From Bacillota bacterium (GTDB lineage: Bacteria; Bacillota; Clostridia; Christensenellales; CAG-138): 39,071 nt of DNA. Of this stretch, positions 6,875-15,227 are shown one piece after another; within the stretch, counting starts at the first letter, position 1; each line of letters opens with the position of its first letter. The notes under the pieces were generated by a model. It was not told the origin of the DNA. It did not search any database and saw only the letters and a list, made by a program, of their open reading frames with translations. The stretch lies in assembly GCA_023399275.1 (NCBI GenBank), contig JAEWQH010000018.1:1-39071 (forward strand). Direction: 5' to 3'. Made by a program: the position numbers and the translations under genes.

Positions 6875-8620
6875 TCAAACACTCCAACCCAAGCTCTGCT
6901 GCTGGATGCCGAAGAGCCGCGCATACAAGCCGTTGTTTTGCAGCAGTTCTTCATGTGTGCCTTCTTCGGCGAGCCGACCCTCTTCAAGCACGATGATCTT
7001 ATCCGCATCCGCAATGGTGCGCAGCCGGTGCGCAATGACAATGACCGTCTTGCCGTGGATCAAATGCGAGATCGCCTGCTGGATCTGGGCCTCGTTCTCC
7101 GGGTCGAGCGAGGCGGTCGCCTCGTCGAGCAGCACGATCGGCGCGTCCTTGAGCAGCGCACGCGCAATCGAGATACGCTGGCGTTCGCCGCCGGAGAGCG
7201 TGTAGCCGTTTTCGCCAAGCATGCTCTGATAGCCCCCCGGCAGATTTTCCACAAACGCGTCGCAGCAGGCAGCCTTGGCCGCTGCATACACCTGCTCTGA
7301 CGTCGCGTCCAGATTGCCGATGCGGATATTGTTATAGACCGTATCGTTAAAGAGCACCACATCCTGGAATACAAACGCCATGTTGCGCATGAGTTGCTCG
7401 GGGTCCATGCTCTTGACGTTCACCCCGCCGACGGTCACGCTGCCGGCGTTTACATCCCAGAAACGCGCAATCAGGCGCGCGATCGTACTCTTGCCGCAGC
7501 CGGAGGGGCCGACCAGCGCCGTGATCGCATCCGCCGGAATCTTCACGCTCAGGTCGTCGATGACCGACTCTTCGTCCTGCTCATTATAGCGGAAGGAAAC
7601 GTGATCAAATTCGATTTCATAGGCCGGGATCTTCTTCTCCGCGTCCCCGTCCATCACCGGCGCCTCCATAAGCGCGCGCATGCGCTTTGTCGACTGCCGG
7701 TGGTAAAACAGCTCCGGCAGCAGCGTAAACTCCGTGAGGACCGGCCCGTAGATGCGCACGACGATCAGAAAGAACATCAGCAGCGGAATCAGCTCGATCT
7801 GCCCGCCGGTGAGCAGCTGCACGCCGACGAAGACCACGAGGCCGACCCCCGCCTGCAGCAGCATCTGCGCGCCGGTGACAAACACGCCGGTGACGAGCTC
7901 CATACGCATGGCCATCTTCATCATGGCATGCATCGCACGATCCAGCGCGGAGAACTTTGTGCCATCCAGTCCGCAGGCCTTGATCACCTTGACGCCCTCG
8001 AGATACTCCTGCACCTGATCGGACGCCGCGAGCTTGGTCACGGTGTACTTTTCGTTGAGCTTGTTCTGCAGCTTTTTGCTGCCGAGGATCACGAGCAGCG
8101 AGAGCGGCACCGTGCCAAAGATGCACAGCGCCATGCGCCAGTCGAAGATCGCCATCATGGCGCAGACCAGGGTAATGGAGATGGCGTTTGCCAGCAGCTG
8201 CGGCACGATGTGGCTGAGCACGTGCTCCGTCGTCGCGCAGTCGCCCATGATATTGGTGGTCAGCTCAGAGAGATTTTTGGTGTTGAAGAAGCTCATCGGC
8301 AGTTTTCGGATCTTTTCGATCACGCTGATACGGGAGTTCTCCGCCTCGATGTAGGAGGTGACATACGTCTTTTTGTAGTCGTTTTTGCTCGCGATAAATA
8401 CGATCAGCGCCGCGGCGACCCCCGCGCCAAGCAGCATCCAAAGCGCACGAACCGAGAGCGGCTGCCCCAGCAGCGGGTTGAGCAATTCGGTAAAGAGCCG
8501 AATGGTTACAGCAAACGGCAGCATCATCGAAAGATTCGTCAGCGTGCAGGCAAAGACCGCCCGCTTCAAATCCCGATAGCCCTTGTCTGTGAGCAGCAGC
8601 AGTTCTTTGAGTTTACGCAT
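6875..8620 (-). CDS. ABC transporter, fused permease-ATPase half (second of pair)
   Basis: This 581-residue protein has a six-helix type-IV ABC membrane domain (about 15-310) and a nucleotide-binding domain with Walker A GPSGCGKST, signature LSGGERQR, Walker B IVLLDEATASLD and a switch His (IAHRL). It starts 8 bases inside the end of the preceding ABC gene, so the two halves are almost certainly made together and form a heterodimer. Most relatives are annotated as multidrug exporters, but IrtAB and YbtPQ of the same fold import siderophores. The ferric-reductase-like gene sharing its operator makes iron or heme transport plausible (inference). Confidence 0.93.
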   Translation of the reverse strand: MRKLKELLLLTDKGYRDLKRAVFACTLTNLSMMLPFAVTIRLFTELLNPLLGQPLSVRALWMLLGAGVAAALIVFIASKNDYKKTYVTSYIEAENSRISVIEKIRKLPMSFFNTKNLSELTTNIMGDCATTEHVLSHIVPQLLANAISITLVCAMMAIFDWRMALCIFGTVPLSLLVILGSKKLQNKLNEKYTVTKLAASDQVQEYLEGVKVIKACGLDGTKFSALDRAMHAMMKMAMRMELVTGVFVTGAQMLLQAGVGLVVFVGVQLLTGGQIELIPLLMFFLIVVRIYGPVLTEFTLLPELFYHRQSTKRMRALMEAPVMDGDAEKKIPAYEIEFDHVSFRYNEQDEESVIDDLSVKIPADAITALVGPSGCGKSTIARLIARFWDVNAGSVTVGGVNVKSMDPEQLMRNMAFVFQDVVLFNDTVYNNIRIGNLDATSEQVYAAAKAACCDAFVENLPGGYQSMLGENGYTLSGGERQRISIARALLKDAPIVLLDEATASLDPENEAQIQQAISHLIHGKTVIVIAHRLRTIADADKIIVLEEGRLAEEGTHEELLQNNGLYARLFGIQQQSLGWSV

Positions 8621-10427
8621 GCCGCACCGCCCCCTTTCGATCCATCTTCCAGTTCAACGTCTTGTTATACATCGTCCAGAGGTCGTAATAGCGCCCCTGC
8701 ACAGCGATCAGCGCATCGTGCGAACCCTGCTCGATCAGTTTGCCGTGGTCAAGCACGAGGATCTTGTTTGCCCCGCGCACGGTCGAAAGCCTGTGTGCGA
8801 TCATGATCACCGTCTTGCCTTTCATGAGCGTCTCAAACGCGCGCTGGATCAGGTGCTCGTTTTCCGGGTCGGAGAACGCCGTCGCCTCGTCCAGCACGAC
8901 GATGGGCGCGTTTTTGACGATGGCGCGCGCAATCGCGACACGCTGCTTTTCTCCGCCGGAGAGATGGATGCCCGCGGTGCCGATCACCGTGTGATATCCC
9001 TGCGGCAGCTTTTCGATAAAGTCGTGACACTGCGCAGCCTTCGCCGCCGCAATGACGCGTTCGTCCGACGCGCTCTGGTCGCCGAGGCGAATGTTTTCAA
9101 GGATGCTCTGCTTAAAGAGGAATACGTCCTGAAACACGAAGCTGACGTTCTCCATGAGATACTCGCTGCGCATCTGCCGCACATCCACGCCGCCGATGCG
9201 GATGCTGCCATCCGAGACATCGAAAAAGCGCGGGATGAGGTGCGCAATGGTCGTCTTCCCGCCGCCGGAAGGGCCGACTACGGCGGTGATCTGGCCCTGT
9301 TCGGCACGGAAGGTCACGTCGGACAACGCCGGCGTCTCCTGCCCCGCGTAGGAGAAGCGCACATGGTCAAACGAGACGTCGTATTGCGCCACGGTCTTCG
9401 GCGCCGCAGGCTGCGGCAACTCCGGTTCGGCGAGGACTTCATCCATGCGCTCCACACCGCCGTTGATCTGCATGCCGCTGCTTGAGACATACATGAGCTT
9501 CATCAGTATCGTCGCGATGCTCGGCACGAGGATCAGGTAGAAGATAAACGTGCTGGCAAACCCCGCATAATCATTTGTCGTAGCACCGATGAGGATGCCA
9601 ACAGGGATCAAAAAGAGGTAGATGTTGTTGACCACGGTGGTGAATGCGGACATGTAGTTTTCCCAACTCAGCGTATAGGGAATCACCATCCTCGTGTAGG
9701 ACTTGATGGCCTCATACATCCGCCGGAGCGAGTAGACGCTCTGGCCGAAGGCCTTGACCACCGCGATTCCGCGCACATACTCCACCGCGGCGTTGTTCAT
9801 GTCCTCGAGCGAGTCCTGGTACATGTCCATCATCTTTTTTGCGCCGTCGTTGCCGTAGGCGCGAATCTGGATATAGAGCGCCGTCGCAATGCCGACCAGC
9901 GCGGCAAGACCGAGCCGCCAGTCCACCGCAAGCAGGATCGCGAGCAACACGATCGGCGCAACGACCGAGGCCACGATATCCGGCAGCTGATGGGCGATGA
10001 AGCCCTCGATCTTTTCGATGTTTTCATCCATGATCTTGCGCAGTTTTCCGCTGCCGATCAAAATATGGAAGCCCAGCGGCACGCGCGCCAGATGCGACGC
10101 AAAATCGACCTTCAACCGGTAGAGCGTGCCAAACGCCGCAAGGTGCGAGCACATCAGCGCTGCGAAGTACGACACGATGTTGAACAGTATCCCGCCGAGC
10201 GCAAGCCAGCCGAGGCGGATGAGCGCGCCGGTATCCAGCGCGGCAAAATCCGGATATGCGGCCAGTATTTCGGATACGATGTAGTAAATCGCGATGAACG
10301 GCACAAACGACGCGACCGACGCCAGCGCGGACAGCACGGCGGATGCGATTACGAGCGGTTTTTTAATCGCCGCAATTTCGAGCAGCCGCGCAAACCCTTT
10401 CTTTGGTGTGTTGGTTTGTTTCCCCAT
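8613..10427 (-). CDS. ABC transporter, fused permease-ATPase half (first of pair)
   Basis: This 604-residue half-transporter has six membrane helices in about 20-310 and an ATPase domain with Walker A GPSGGGKTT, signature LSGGEKQR, Walker B IVVLDEATAFSDPEN and switch IAHRL. The Walker B follow-on is SDPEN where most relatives, including its partner, have LDPEN. The segment FIAHQLPDIVASVVAP in an intracellular loop recalls siderophore-type members (IrtAB/YbtPQ), though this is from memory of the family. GGAGGAG precedes ATG 10427. It heads the operon, with a leader of about 90 bases containing one operator, and is divergent from the ferric-reductase-like gene. Confidence 0.93.
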   Translation of the reverse strand: MGKQTNTPKKGFARLLEIAAIKKPLVIASAVLSALASVASFVPFIAIYYIVSEILAAYPDFAALDTGALIRLGWLALGGILFNIVSYFAALMCSHLAAFGTLYRLKVDFASHLARVPLGFHILIGSGKLRKIMDENIEKIEGFIAHQLPDIVASVVAPIVLLAILLAVDWRLGLAALVGIATALYIQIRAYGNDGAKKMMDMYQDSLEDMNNAAVEYVRGIAVVKAFGQSVYSLRRMYEAIKSYTRMVIPYTLSWENYMSAFTTVVNNIYLFLIPVGILIGATTNDYAGFASTFIFYLILVPSIATILMKLMYVSSSGMQINGGVERMDEVLAEPELPQPAAPKTVAQYDVSFDHVRFSYAGQETPALSDVTFRAEQGQITAVVGPSGGGKTTIAHLIPRFFDVSDGSIRIGGVDVRQMRSEYLMENVSFVFQDVFLFKQSILENIRLGDQSASDERVIAAAKAAQCHDFIEKLPQGYHTVIGTAGIHLSGGEKQRVAIARAIVKNAPIVVLDEATAFSDPENEHLIQRAFETLMKGKTVIMIAHRLSTVRGANKILVLDHGKLIEQGSHDALIAVQGRYYDLWTMYNKTLNWKMDRKGAVRHA

Positions 10428-10491
10428 TCTCTCCTCCTATCGGGCGCATGGGTTCTTGCCCCGCAAAAACCGCTCGCCCTTCGCCCATTGA

Positions 10492-10550
10492 GTTAGCACC
10501 TTCTAACTCATTTCGAACCACAGTTTATAGTATCTAACCATTTCTGTCAA
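10492..10550 (-). promoter_or_regulatory. promoter of the ABC pair with two operators
   Basis: On the minus strand, TTGACA (10550-10545) is followed by TATAAA (10529-10524, 15-bp spacer) or the overlapping TAAACT (17-bp spacer). Operator A, GTTAGCACCTTCTAAC (10492-10507), lies in the early transcript. Operator B, GTTTATAGTATCTAAC (10523-10538), covers the -10. Their starts are 31 bp apart. Both match operator C of the divergent gene. Confidence 0.7.
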
Positions 10551-10612
10551 GAGCGCGCCTTTCCCAATGTCGCAAAACGCTTCCTCACCGAACATCCTGC
10601 GCAAAAAATGGA

Positions 10613-10660
10613 TTGACGCAGTCATGCCGCGTCGCTATAATCCGGTTAGATAAATCTAAC
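10613..10660 (+). promoter_or_regulatory. promoter of the ferric-reductase-like gene with operator at the start site
   Basis: TTGACG (10613-10618) and a perfect TATAAT (10636-10641) are 17 bp apart. Operator C, GTTAGATAAATCTAAC (10645-10660), has perfect 7-bp arms and covers the expected +1, a position suited to repression. Confidence 0.8.
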
Positions 10661-10690
10661 TCCATGCCAAATACACCAACCGGAGGTTCT

Positions 10691-11395
10691 ATGCTCTTCT
10701 TTCTCTCGCTGGTACTTGCGCTGGCCTTTTCTTGTGTTTTTCAGCCGTGGATCACGAGGCGTCCTTCCGTCTTTTACGGGCTGACGGTCGCGTTTATCCT
10801 GCTGCTGTTTGCAAGCTATTACACCGGGATATACGGGATGTTCCCCGCCTGGTTCACCGACTATATCGTTATGCTCTACGCGCGAGGGTCTCTCTCGACG
10901 GCGGTGTTCGCCATCGTCATGTATCTCGGTGTCGTCCCCCTGCGCTTCGGTCCCGCCAAACGGCTGATGCGCATCCGCGGGGAGATCTCCATCATCGGCA
11001 GCATCCTGGCGCTTGGCCACAACATCTACTACGGCATTTACTACTTCGCTCACCTGTTCACCGCGCCAGGGGAGCTCGCGGTGCCGTACCGCATCGCTAC
11101 GATTCTCTCACTCGTTCTCATCGCGATCATGCTGCCGTTGATGGTCACGTCGTTTCGCTCGGTACGCAAAAGAATGGCCGCCTCCGGTTGGAAGCGGCTG
11201 CAGCGACTTGCTTATGCGTTTTACGCGCTGCTGTACGCGCATGTGATGGTCGTGCTCTGCGCCAACATCCGCGGCGCGTCGACGCTCATCAGTATCGCGG
11301 CTTACTCGCTGGTATTCCTGCCGTACTTCGTGCTTCGCATCCGAAAGTACGCGCTCGCGTGCAAGGCGCGCACAAGGCGCATTCAGCCGAGCTGA
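10691..11395 (+). CDS. ferric-reductase-like heme membrane protein
   Basis: This 234-residue protein has about six or seven hydrophobic helices. The arrangement RGEISIIGSILALGHNIYYG, then LMVTSFRSVRKRM, then WKRLQRLAYAFYALLYAHVMV resembles the ferric-reductase-like transmembrane domain of MsrQ/YedZ and FRE proteins. In those, His residues in equivalent helices (here LGHN and YAHVM) bind heme b. It lacks the flavin and NAD domains, so it needs a separate electron donor. ATG 10691 has GGAGG four bases upstream; an earlier ATG at 10664 has none and would fall on the operator. It is divergent from the ABC pair under shared operators and overlaps the convergent EamA gene by 13 bases. Heme binding is inferred. 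Confidence 0.7.
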   Translation: MLFFLSLVLALAFSCVFQPWITRRPSVFYGLTVAFILLLFASYYTGIYGMFPAWFTDYIVMLYARGSLSTAVFAIVMYLGVVPLRFGPAKRLMRIRGEISIIGSILALGHNIYYGIYYFAHLFTAPGELAVPYRIATILSLVLIAIMLPLMVTSFRSVRKRMAASGWKRLQRLAYAFYALLYAHVMVVLCANIRGASTLISIAAYSLVFLPYFVLRIRKYALACKARTRRIQPS

Positions 11396-12312
11396 TCCGG
11401 CAGGGCGCGGCTTTCCGGCGCCTTTTCCGCCCGCCGCGCGCCTGACACGACAAGGATCACGCTCAGCACGATCGCCGCACAGCCGATGAGCTTTCTCGCA
11501 TCCATCGTCTCATGGAGGATCAGCACGCCGAGCACAGTGCTCGTCACCGGCTCCATGGTGCTCAAAAGCGAGGCCGCCGTCGCGCCGGAGTAGCGCACGC
11601 CGAGCTGAAAAAACCGCACGGCGATCACGCTCTGCAGCGGCACCATCAGCATCAGCAAGGCAACGCCTTTGACCGTCGCACCGGAAACATCCAGCGTATT
11701 GGTCGAGACGCCCAGCCCCGCCGCCGCGACAAGGCAGCCCAGCGAGCTCCAGAACGCAAACGTCCAAACGGGGATCTCCATCAGCGGCGTACGCTCCAGA
11801 TAAAGGATGTAAAACGCATAGCTGCAGCCGGAGCCGACCGCGAGCAGCACGCCGGCCAGCTGCCCCGCCGCGCGCAGATCCGTCATCAGCGCGATGGCGG
11901 CGACGCTCAGCAGCAGCGCGATCAGCTTCGCCGCGTTGATCTTTTCGTGAAAGAGCAGCACGCACGCAAGCATCACCACGGACGGATACACAAAGTGCAG
12001 CGACGTGGACACGCCTGCCGGCAGATAAGCGTAGGAGGAGTTGAGCAGAATAGCCGTCAACCCCTGTCCTGCGACAAACGCCAGCAGCGCGTCGACAAGC
12101 AGCCGACCCTTCAGGAGGATCGGCTGCTTTTTGACGCCTGCAAGCACGCCAGCGATGGCCATCGTTACGATCGAGCGCACCACCACCTGCGTGGTGGTGT
12201 TGATGCCGGTCGCGGCAATCGTCTTGAAGAAGATCGGCGACGTGCCGAAGAGCACCGCCGAAAGCACCGAAAACAAAACGCCCTTGAGCTTGACCGGGAG
12301 CGCCGTTTTCAC
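11383..12312 (-). CDS. EamA/DMT-family transporter
   Basis: This 309-residue protein has ten predicted membrane helices formed by two EamA repeats (about 10-145 and 160-290), the length and pattern of drug/metabolite transporters such as RhaT- and YdcZ-like exporters. Typical features are the early FGTSPIFFK and the later GATAASLLSTMEPVTSTVLG near the end of the second repeat. Its start overlaps the stop of the dehydrogenase gene by ATGA, placing it last in the six-gene operon. As the only transporter there, it may export the pathway product or take up its substrate. Substrate cannot be told from sequence. Confidence 0.88.
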   Translation of the reverse strand: MKTALPVKLKGVLFSVLSAVLFGTSPIFFKTIAATGINTTTQVVVRSIVTMAIAGVLAGVKKQPILLKGRLLVDALLAFVAGQGLTAILLNSSYAYLPAGVSTSLHFVYPSVVMLACVLLFHEKINAAKLIALLLSVAAIALMTDLRAAGQLAGVLLAVGSGCSYAFYILYLERTPLMEIPVWTFAFWSSLGCLVAAAGLGVSTNTLDVSGATVKGVALLMLMVPLQSVIAVRFFQLGVRYSGATAASLLSTMEPVTSTVLGVLILHETMDARKLIGCAAIVLSVILVVSGARRAEKAPESRALPDQLG

Positions 12313-13265
12313 GGATTCACCACGTTGCGCGGCGCGCCGGACACCCAGGCGGAGAGATTCTCCACCGCGGCGTCCATCAGCCGCTGGCGGCTTTCCTTCG
12401 GCGCCCAGCTGATATGCGGCGTGATGATGCAGTTTTTCGCGGCGAGCAAGGGGTTATCCGCGCGAATTGGCTCCTCGGATACCACATCCAGCCCCGCGGC
12501 ATACACCTTGCCGCTGTTGAGCGCGTCGGCCAGGTCCTGCTCGACGATGAGCGGCCCGCGGCTGTTGTTGAGCAGGATCACGCCATCCTTCATCTTCGCG
12601 ATCGACACGGCGTTGACGATGCCCTTCGTCTCGGGAAAGAGCGGGCAGTGCAGGCTGATGACATCTGATTCGCGCAGCAGCGTGTCGAGATCGACATAGT
12701 CCGCGATGGCGCGGCCCGCATCGTTTGGATACGCGTCGAAAGCCAGCACGCGCATGCCGAGCGCTTTTGCAATCTCGCCCGTACGCTGGCCGATGCGGCC
12801 AAAGCCGATAACACCCATGGTCTTGCCTTCCAGCTCGATGAGCGGATAGTCCCAGAAGCACCAGTCGGCGTTGCTGCTCCAGCGGCCGGCATGCACGGCG
12901 TCGCTGTGATGCGCTACATGGTGGCAGATCTCCAGCAGCATCGCGATGGCAAACTGACCGACTGCGGCGGTGCCGTAGGTCGGAATGTTGCAAACCGGTA
13001 TGCCACGCTCTTTGGCGGCGGCGATATCCACAACGTTGTACCCCGTCGCCAACACGCCGATATACTTCACGCCCGGGCAGGCCGCGAGCGTCTCCTTCGT
13101 AATCGGCGTCTTGTTGGTCAAAACCGCGTCCGCGTCTGCGATACGCGCAGCGATCTGCTCCCCCGGCGTGCGGTCATAGACCGTCACTTTGCCGAGCGCA
13201 TCGAGTCCGCCCCAGCTCAGGTCACCGGGGTTGAGCGTAAATCCGTCCAATACCACAATTTTCAT
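12309..13265 (-). CDS. D-2-hydroxyacid dehydrogenase
   Basis: This 318-residue NAD-dependent enzyme interconverts a 2-keto acid and a D-2-hydroxy acid. The nucleotide fold shows GFGRIGQRTGEIA (about 150). The catalytic Arg is in NNSRGPLI, the Glu in SEEPI and the His in TPHISWAP. It is closest in appearance to glycerate/hydroxypyruvate-type members (a DADAVLTNK-style N-terminal domain). AAGGAG lies nine bases ahead of ATG 13265. It follows the acetyltransferase gene after 91 bases, the largest gap in the operon, which contains a hairpin. A hydroxypyruvate- or pyruvate-like intermediate from the aldolase would be a logical substrate (inference). Confidence 0.92.
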   Translation of the reverse strand: MKIVVLDGFTLNPGDLSWGGLDALGKVTVYDRTPGEQIAARIADADAVLTNKTPITKETLAACPGVKYIGVLATGYNVVDIAAAKERGIPVCNIPTYGTAAVGQFAIAMLLEICHHVAHHSDAVHAGRWSSNADWCFWDYPLIELEGKTMGVIGFGRIGQRTGEIAKALGMRVLAFDAYPNDAGRAIADYVDLDTLLRESDVISLHCPLFPETKGIVNAVSIAKMKDGVILLNNSRGPLIVEQDLADALNSGKVYAAGLDVVSEEPIRADNPLLAAKNCIITPHISWAPKESRQRLMDAAVENLSAWVSGAPRNVVNP

Positions 13266-13290
13266 CGTGTTTTTCTCCTTACATGTGAGA

Positions 13291-13324
13291 TTGACCCAAG
13301 CGGGTCAATGCCCGCCTGGGTCGA
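13291..13324 (-). other. hairpin in the operon gap
   Basis: A stem of 5 bp plus 8 bp separated by one A-C mismatch (13291-13304 with 13311-13324) around a 6-base loop. On the transcribed minus strand no U tract follows and a ribosome site comes next, so it is more likely a processing or stability element than a terminator. Confidence 0.45.
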
Positions 13325-13356
13325 TATTGTATCCTATATTCCGCCGCGCGGCAACG

Positions 13357-14259
13357 TCATCGTTTGCTGCGGTCGCAGATTTTTTCGGGATCGACCACCG
13401 CCCAGATGGCGGTGTCCTCGCGGCCGGCTTCGTCGATATAGTCGCGCGTGGCGTTCTGGCCAAACGGAAGCTCGACGGGCTGCTCGTCCTGAAAAAAAAT
13501 CCATTGGTCGACCGGATAGCGCGTGAGCACGAGGTCGATCAGATCGCGCATGCGGAAACACCGGATCACCGCGTTGCCGATGGTCGAGATACGAACCTTG
13601 CCCGCCTGCTCCAGCCAGAGGCCCAGCTTGTTGAAATCGTAGGGAAATTCATAATAGTCCCCCGTCGTGGTCGGGCGCGGCTGGTAGTCCATCATCATGC
13701 GCTCCTCGAGCGTGCCGTCGGGATGACGCAGCGTCACCTGCCGCTCGATGGTGTGCCGGTCCGGCACCTGCGCGAGGTATTGGCCGAAGTGGTGGCTCGT
13801 GGAGTTGACATAGGTCACGCCCGCGAGCACGACCTTCGTGTCCAGCGCAAGCATCTTGCCAAACGCGCTGCGCAGGTCAAACGCCGAGACGGCTGGGTCT
13901 ACGTCCGTAATCATCTGCGCGTGCTTGCCGACCGCGGAGAAGCTATGCCGGTAAGCAAGGCTCCTCTTCGCGCCCGGAAAATGGCGGATCGCCTCGCTGA
14001 TGGCGCCCATCTCGGACTTATCGTTGACCGGATCGATCACCGGGTGCTCTTCCACCTCGTGGATGAAGCAAAACGCGGGGGCGACCAGCGTACCCGCATC
14101 TTTGCCAAGCGCCTCGTACAGCGCCTCGCCGATGGTCTTGCCCGCACCTTCCACATAGCCAAACGGGCGCATGGCGGACTGGAGCAAAACCGTGTCCCCC
14201 GCCTGTACGCCGACGGCGCGAAAGCCTTTCAGGGCGTCTTCAAACGTTACTGTCGTCAT
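13357..14259 (-). CDS. AAC(3)-family N-acetyltransferase
   Basis: This 300-residue protein belongs to the antibiotic N-acetyltransferase (AAC(3)/YokD) fold. The N-terminal DTVLLQSAMRPFGYVEGAGKTIGEAL matches the family start, and TYVNSTSHHFGQYLAQVP corresponds to the conserved stretch near the catalytic His. Characterised members transfer acetyl from acetyl-CoA to the 3-amino group of aminoglycosides, but many members in metabolic clusters have no resistance role. AGGAG lies seven bases upstream of ATG 14259. It follows the aldo-keto reductase gene by 34 bases, inside an operon that also encodes a sugar-type aminotransferase, so its substrate may be an amino-sugar or aminocyclitol intermediate (inference). 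Confidence 0.88.
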   Translation of the reverse strand: MTTVTFEDALKGFRAVGVQAGDTVLLQSAMRPFGYVEGAGKTIGEALYEALGKDAGTLVAPAFCFIHEVEEHPVIDPVNDKSEMGAISEAIRHFPGAKRSLAYRHSFSAVGKHAQMITDVDPAVSAFDLRSAFGKMLALDTKVVLAGVTYVNSTSHHFGQYLAQVPDRHTIERQVTLRHPDGTLEERMMMDYQPRPTTTGDYYEFPYDFNKLGLWLEQAGKVRISTIGNAVIRCFRMRDLIDLVLTRYPVDQWIFFQDEQPVELPFGQNATRDYIDEAGREDTAIWAVVDPEKICDRSKR

Positions 14260-14293
14260 GCTGTTCTCCTCTTTCGCGTCTTATTGTTCCGGC

Positions 14294-15202
14294 TCAGCCG
14301 ACGGCTTGGATCGCGTCGTTTACCTGCCGCTCGCTCTTGACGCCGACGATGGCGGAGACCACGGCCGGCTGCTCCAGCGTCCAGCGCAGCGCATAGGCGC
14401 TCATCGAGAGCCCTCTCTCTTTTGCGCTCGCCTCGATCGCCTCCAGCTTGTCGTAGAGCGCGCCGTCCGGCGCGGCAAGCCAAGCGGGTTTCTCCTCCGC
14501 GCGGGAGCCCTTCGGCGGCTCCATGCCGCGCTGATACTTGCCCGTAAGCAAGCCGCCTTGGTAGATCTGATACGGGATCACGGCGATATCCTCCGCTGCG
14601 CACAGGGGGATCAGCTCGCTCAGCGCATCCTGCTTGAGCATGCTCAGCGGCGGCTGGCAGACCACAGGACGCGGCAGATGCAGCTCATCCGCCGCGGCAA
14701 GCAGCGCCTTGAGCTGCTCGGCGGTATAGTTGCTCACGCCGTAGTAGCGGATCTTGCCCGCAAACACCGCCCGCTGCAGGGCGTTGAGGATTTCCGCAAC
14801 GGGTGCGTTTGCATCGTAGCGGTGCAGATAATATAGATCGATATAGTCCGTTTTGAGGCGCTTGAGACTTGCGTCCAGCTGCTTTTCGATCGCCTTTGCG
14901 CTCGTGCCCTCATCCTCCGGCGCGTCGCCGACCTTCATGCCGACCTTGGTGGAGACGATCACCTGGCCGCGCGCCATACCGCCGATAGCGGCGCCGACGA
15001 TCTCCTCGGCTACGCCGCCCGCGCTGCCCGCATAGCGGTTATAGCCCTCGTACATATTCGCGGTGTCGATGTGGTTGATCCCGCGCGAAAGCGCATACTG
15101 CGTGAGTTTCACCGCGTCGTCAAAAGCGACCGGCGAGCCAAACGTCATCGTGCCCAGCGTAACGGGGGACACAGAGATCTCGGTCTTCGGAATTCGGTTC
15201 AT
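14294..15202 (-). CDS. aldo-keto reductase
   Basis: This 302-residue NADPH-dependent oxidoreductase shows the family tetrad: Asp and Tyr in HIDTANMYEGYN, Lys in VSTKVGM and His in YLHRYD. The segment KIRYYGVSNYTAEQL is typical of the YghZ/IolS-like subgroup, which acts on sugars, inositols or carbonyls. An open frame runs upstream to 15529, but the family N-terminus begins at MNRIPKTEISVSPVTLGTMT, so ATG 15202 is chosen; its ribosome site (AAGGGAAG) is moderate. It lies 25 bases after the aldolase gene. Interconversion of an aldehyde or ketone made by the aldolase or used by the aminotransferase is plausible. Confidence 0.92.
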   Translation of the reverse strand: MNRIPKTEISVSPVTLGTMTFGSPVAFDDAVKLTQYALSRGINHIDTANMYEGYNRYAGSAGGVAEEIVGAAIGGMARGQVIVSTKVGMKVGDAPEDEGTSAKAIEKQLDASLKRLKTDYIDLYYLHRYDANAPVAEILNALQRAVFAGKIRYYGVSNYTAEQLKALLAAADELHLPRPVVCQPPLSMLKQDALSELIPLCAAEDIAVIPYQIYQGGLLTGKYQRGMEPPKGSRAEEKPAWLAAPDGALYDKLEAIEASAKERGLSMSAYALRWTLEQPAVVSAIVGVKSERQVNDAIQAVG

Positions 15203-15227
15203 CTGTCGTTGCTTCCCTTCTTTTGTA

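Noticed and set aside
10492..10660. operators as classical DtxR boxes
   Set aside because: The GTTAG/CTAAC half-sites match DtxR in part but the 6-base gap differs from the 19-bp DtxR consensus, so the regulator family was left open.
13291..13324. hairpin as a terminator splitting the six-gene operon
   Set aside because: No U tract follows on the transcribed strand and a ribosome site comes directly after.
13357..14259. acquired aminoglycoside-resistance gene
   Set aside because: It sits in a tight metabolic operon of similar composition, with no mobile element beside it.
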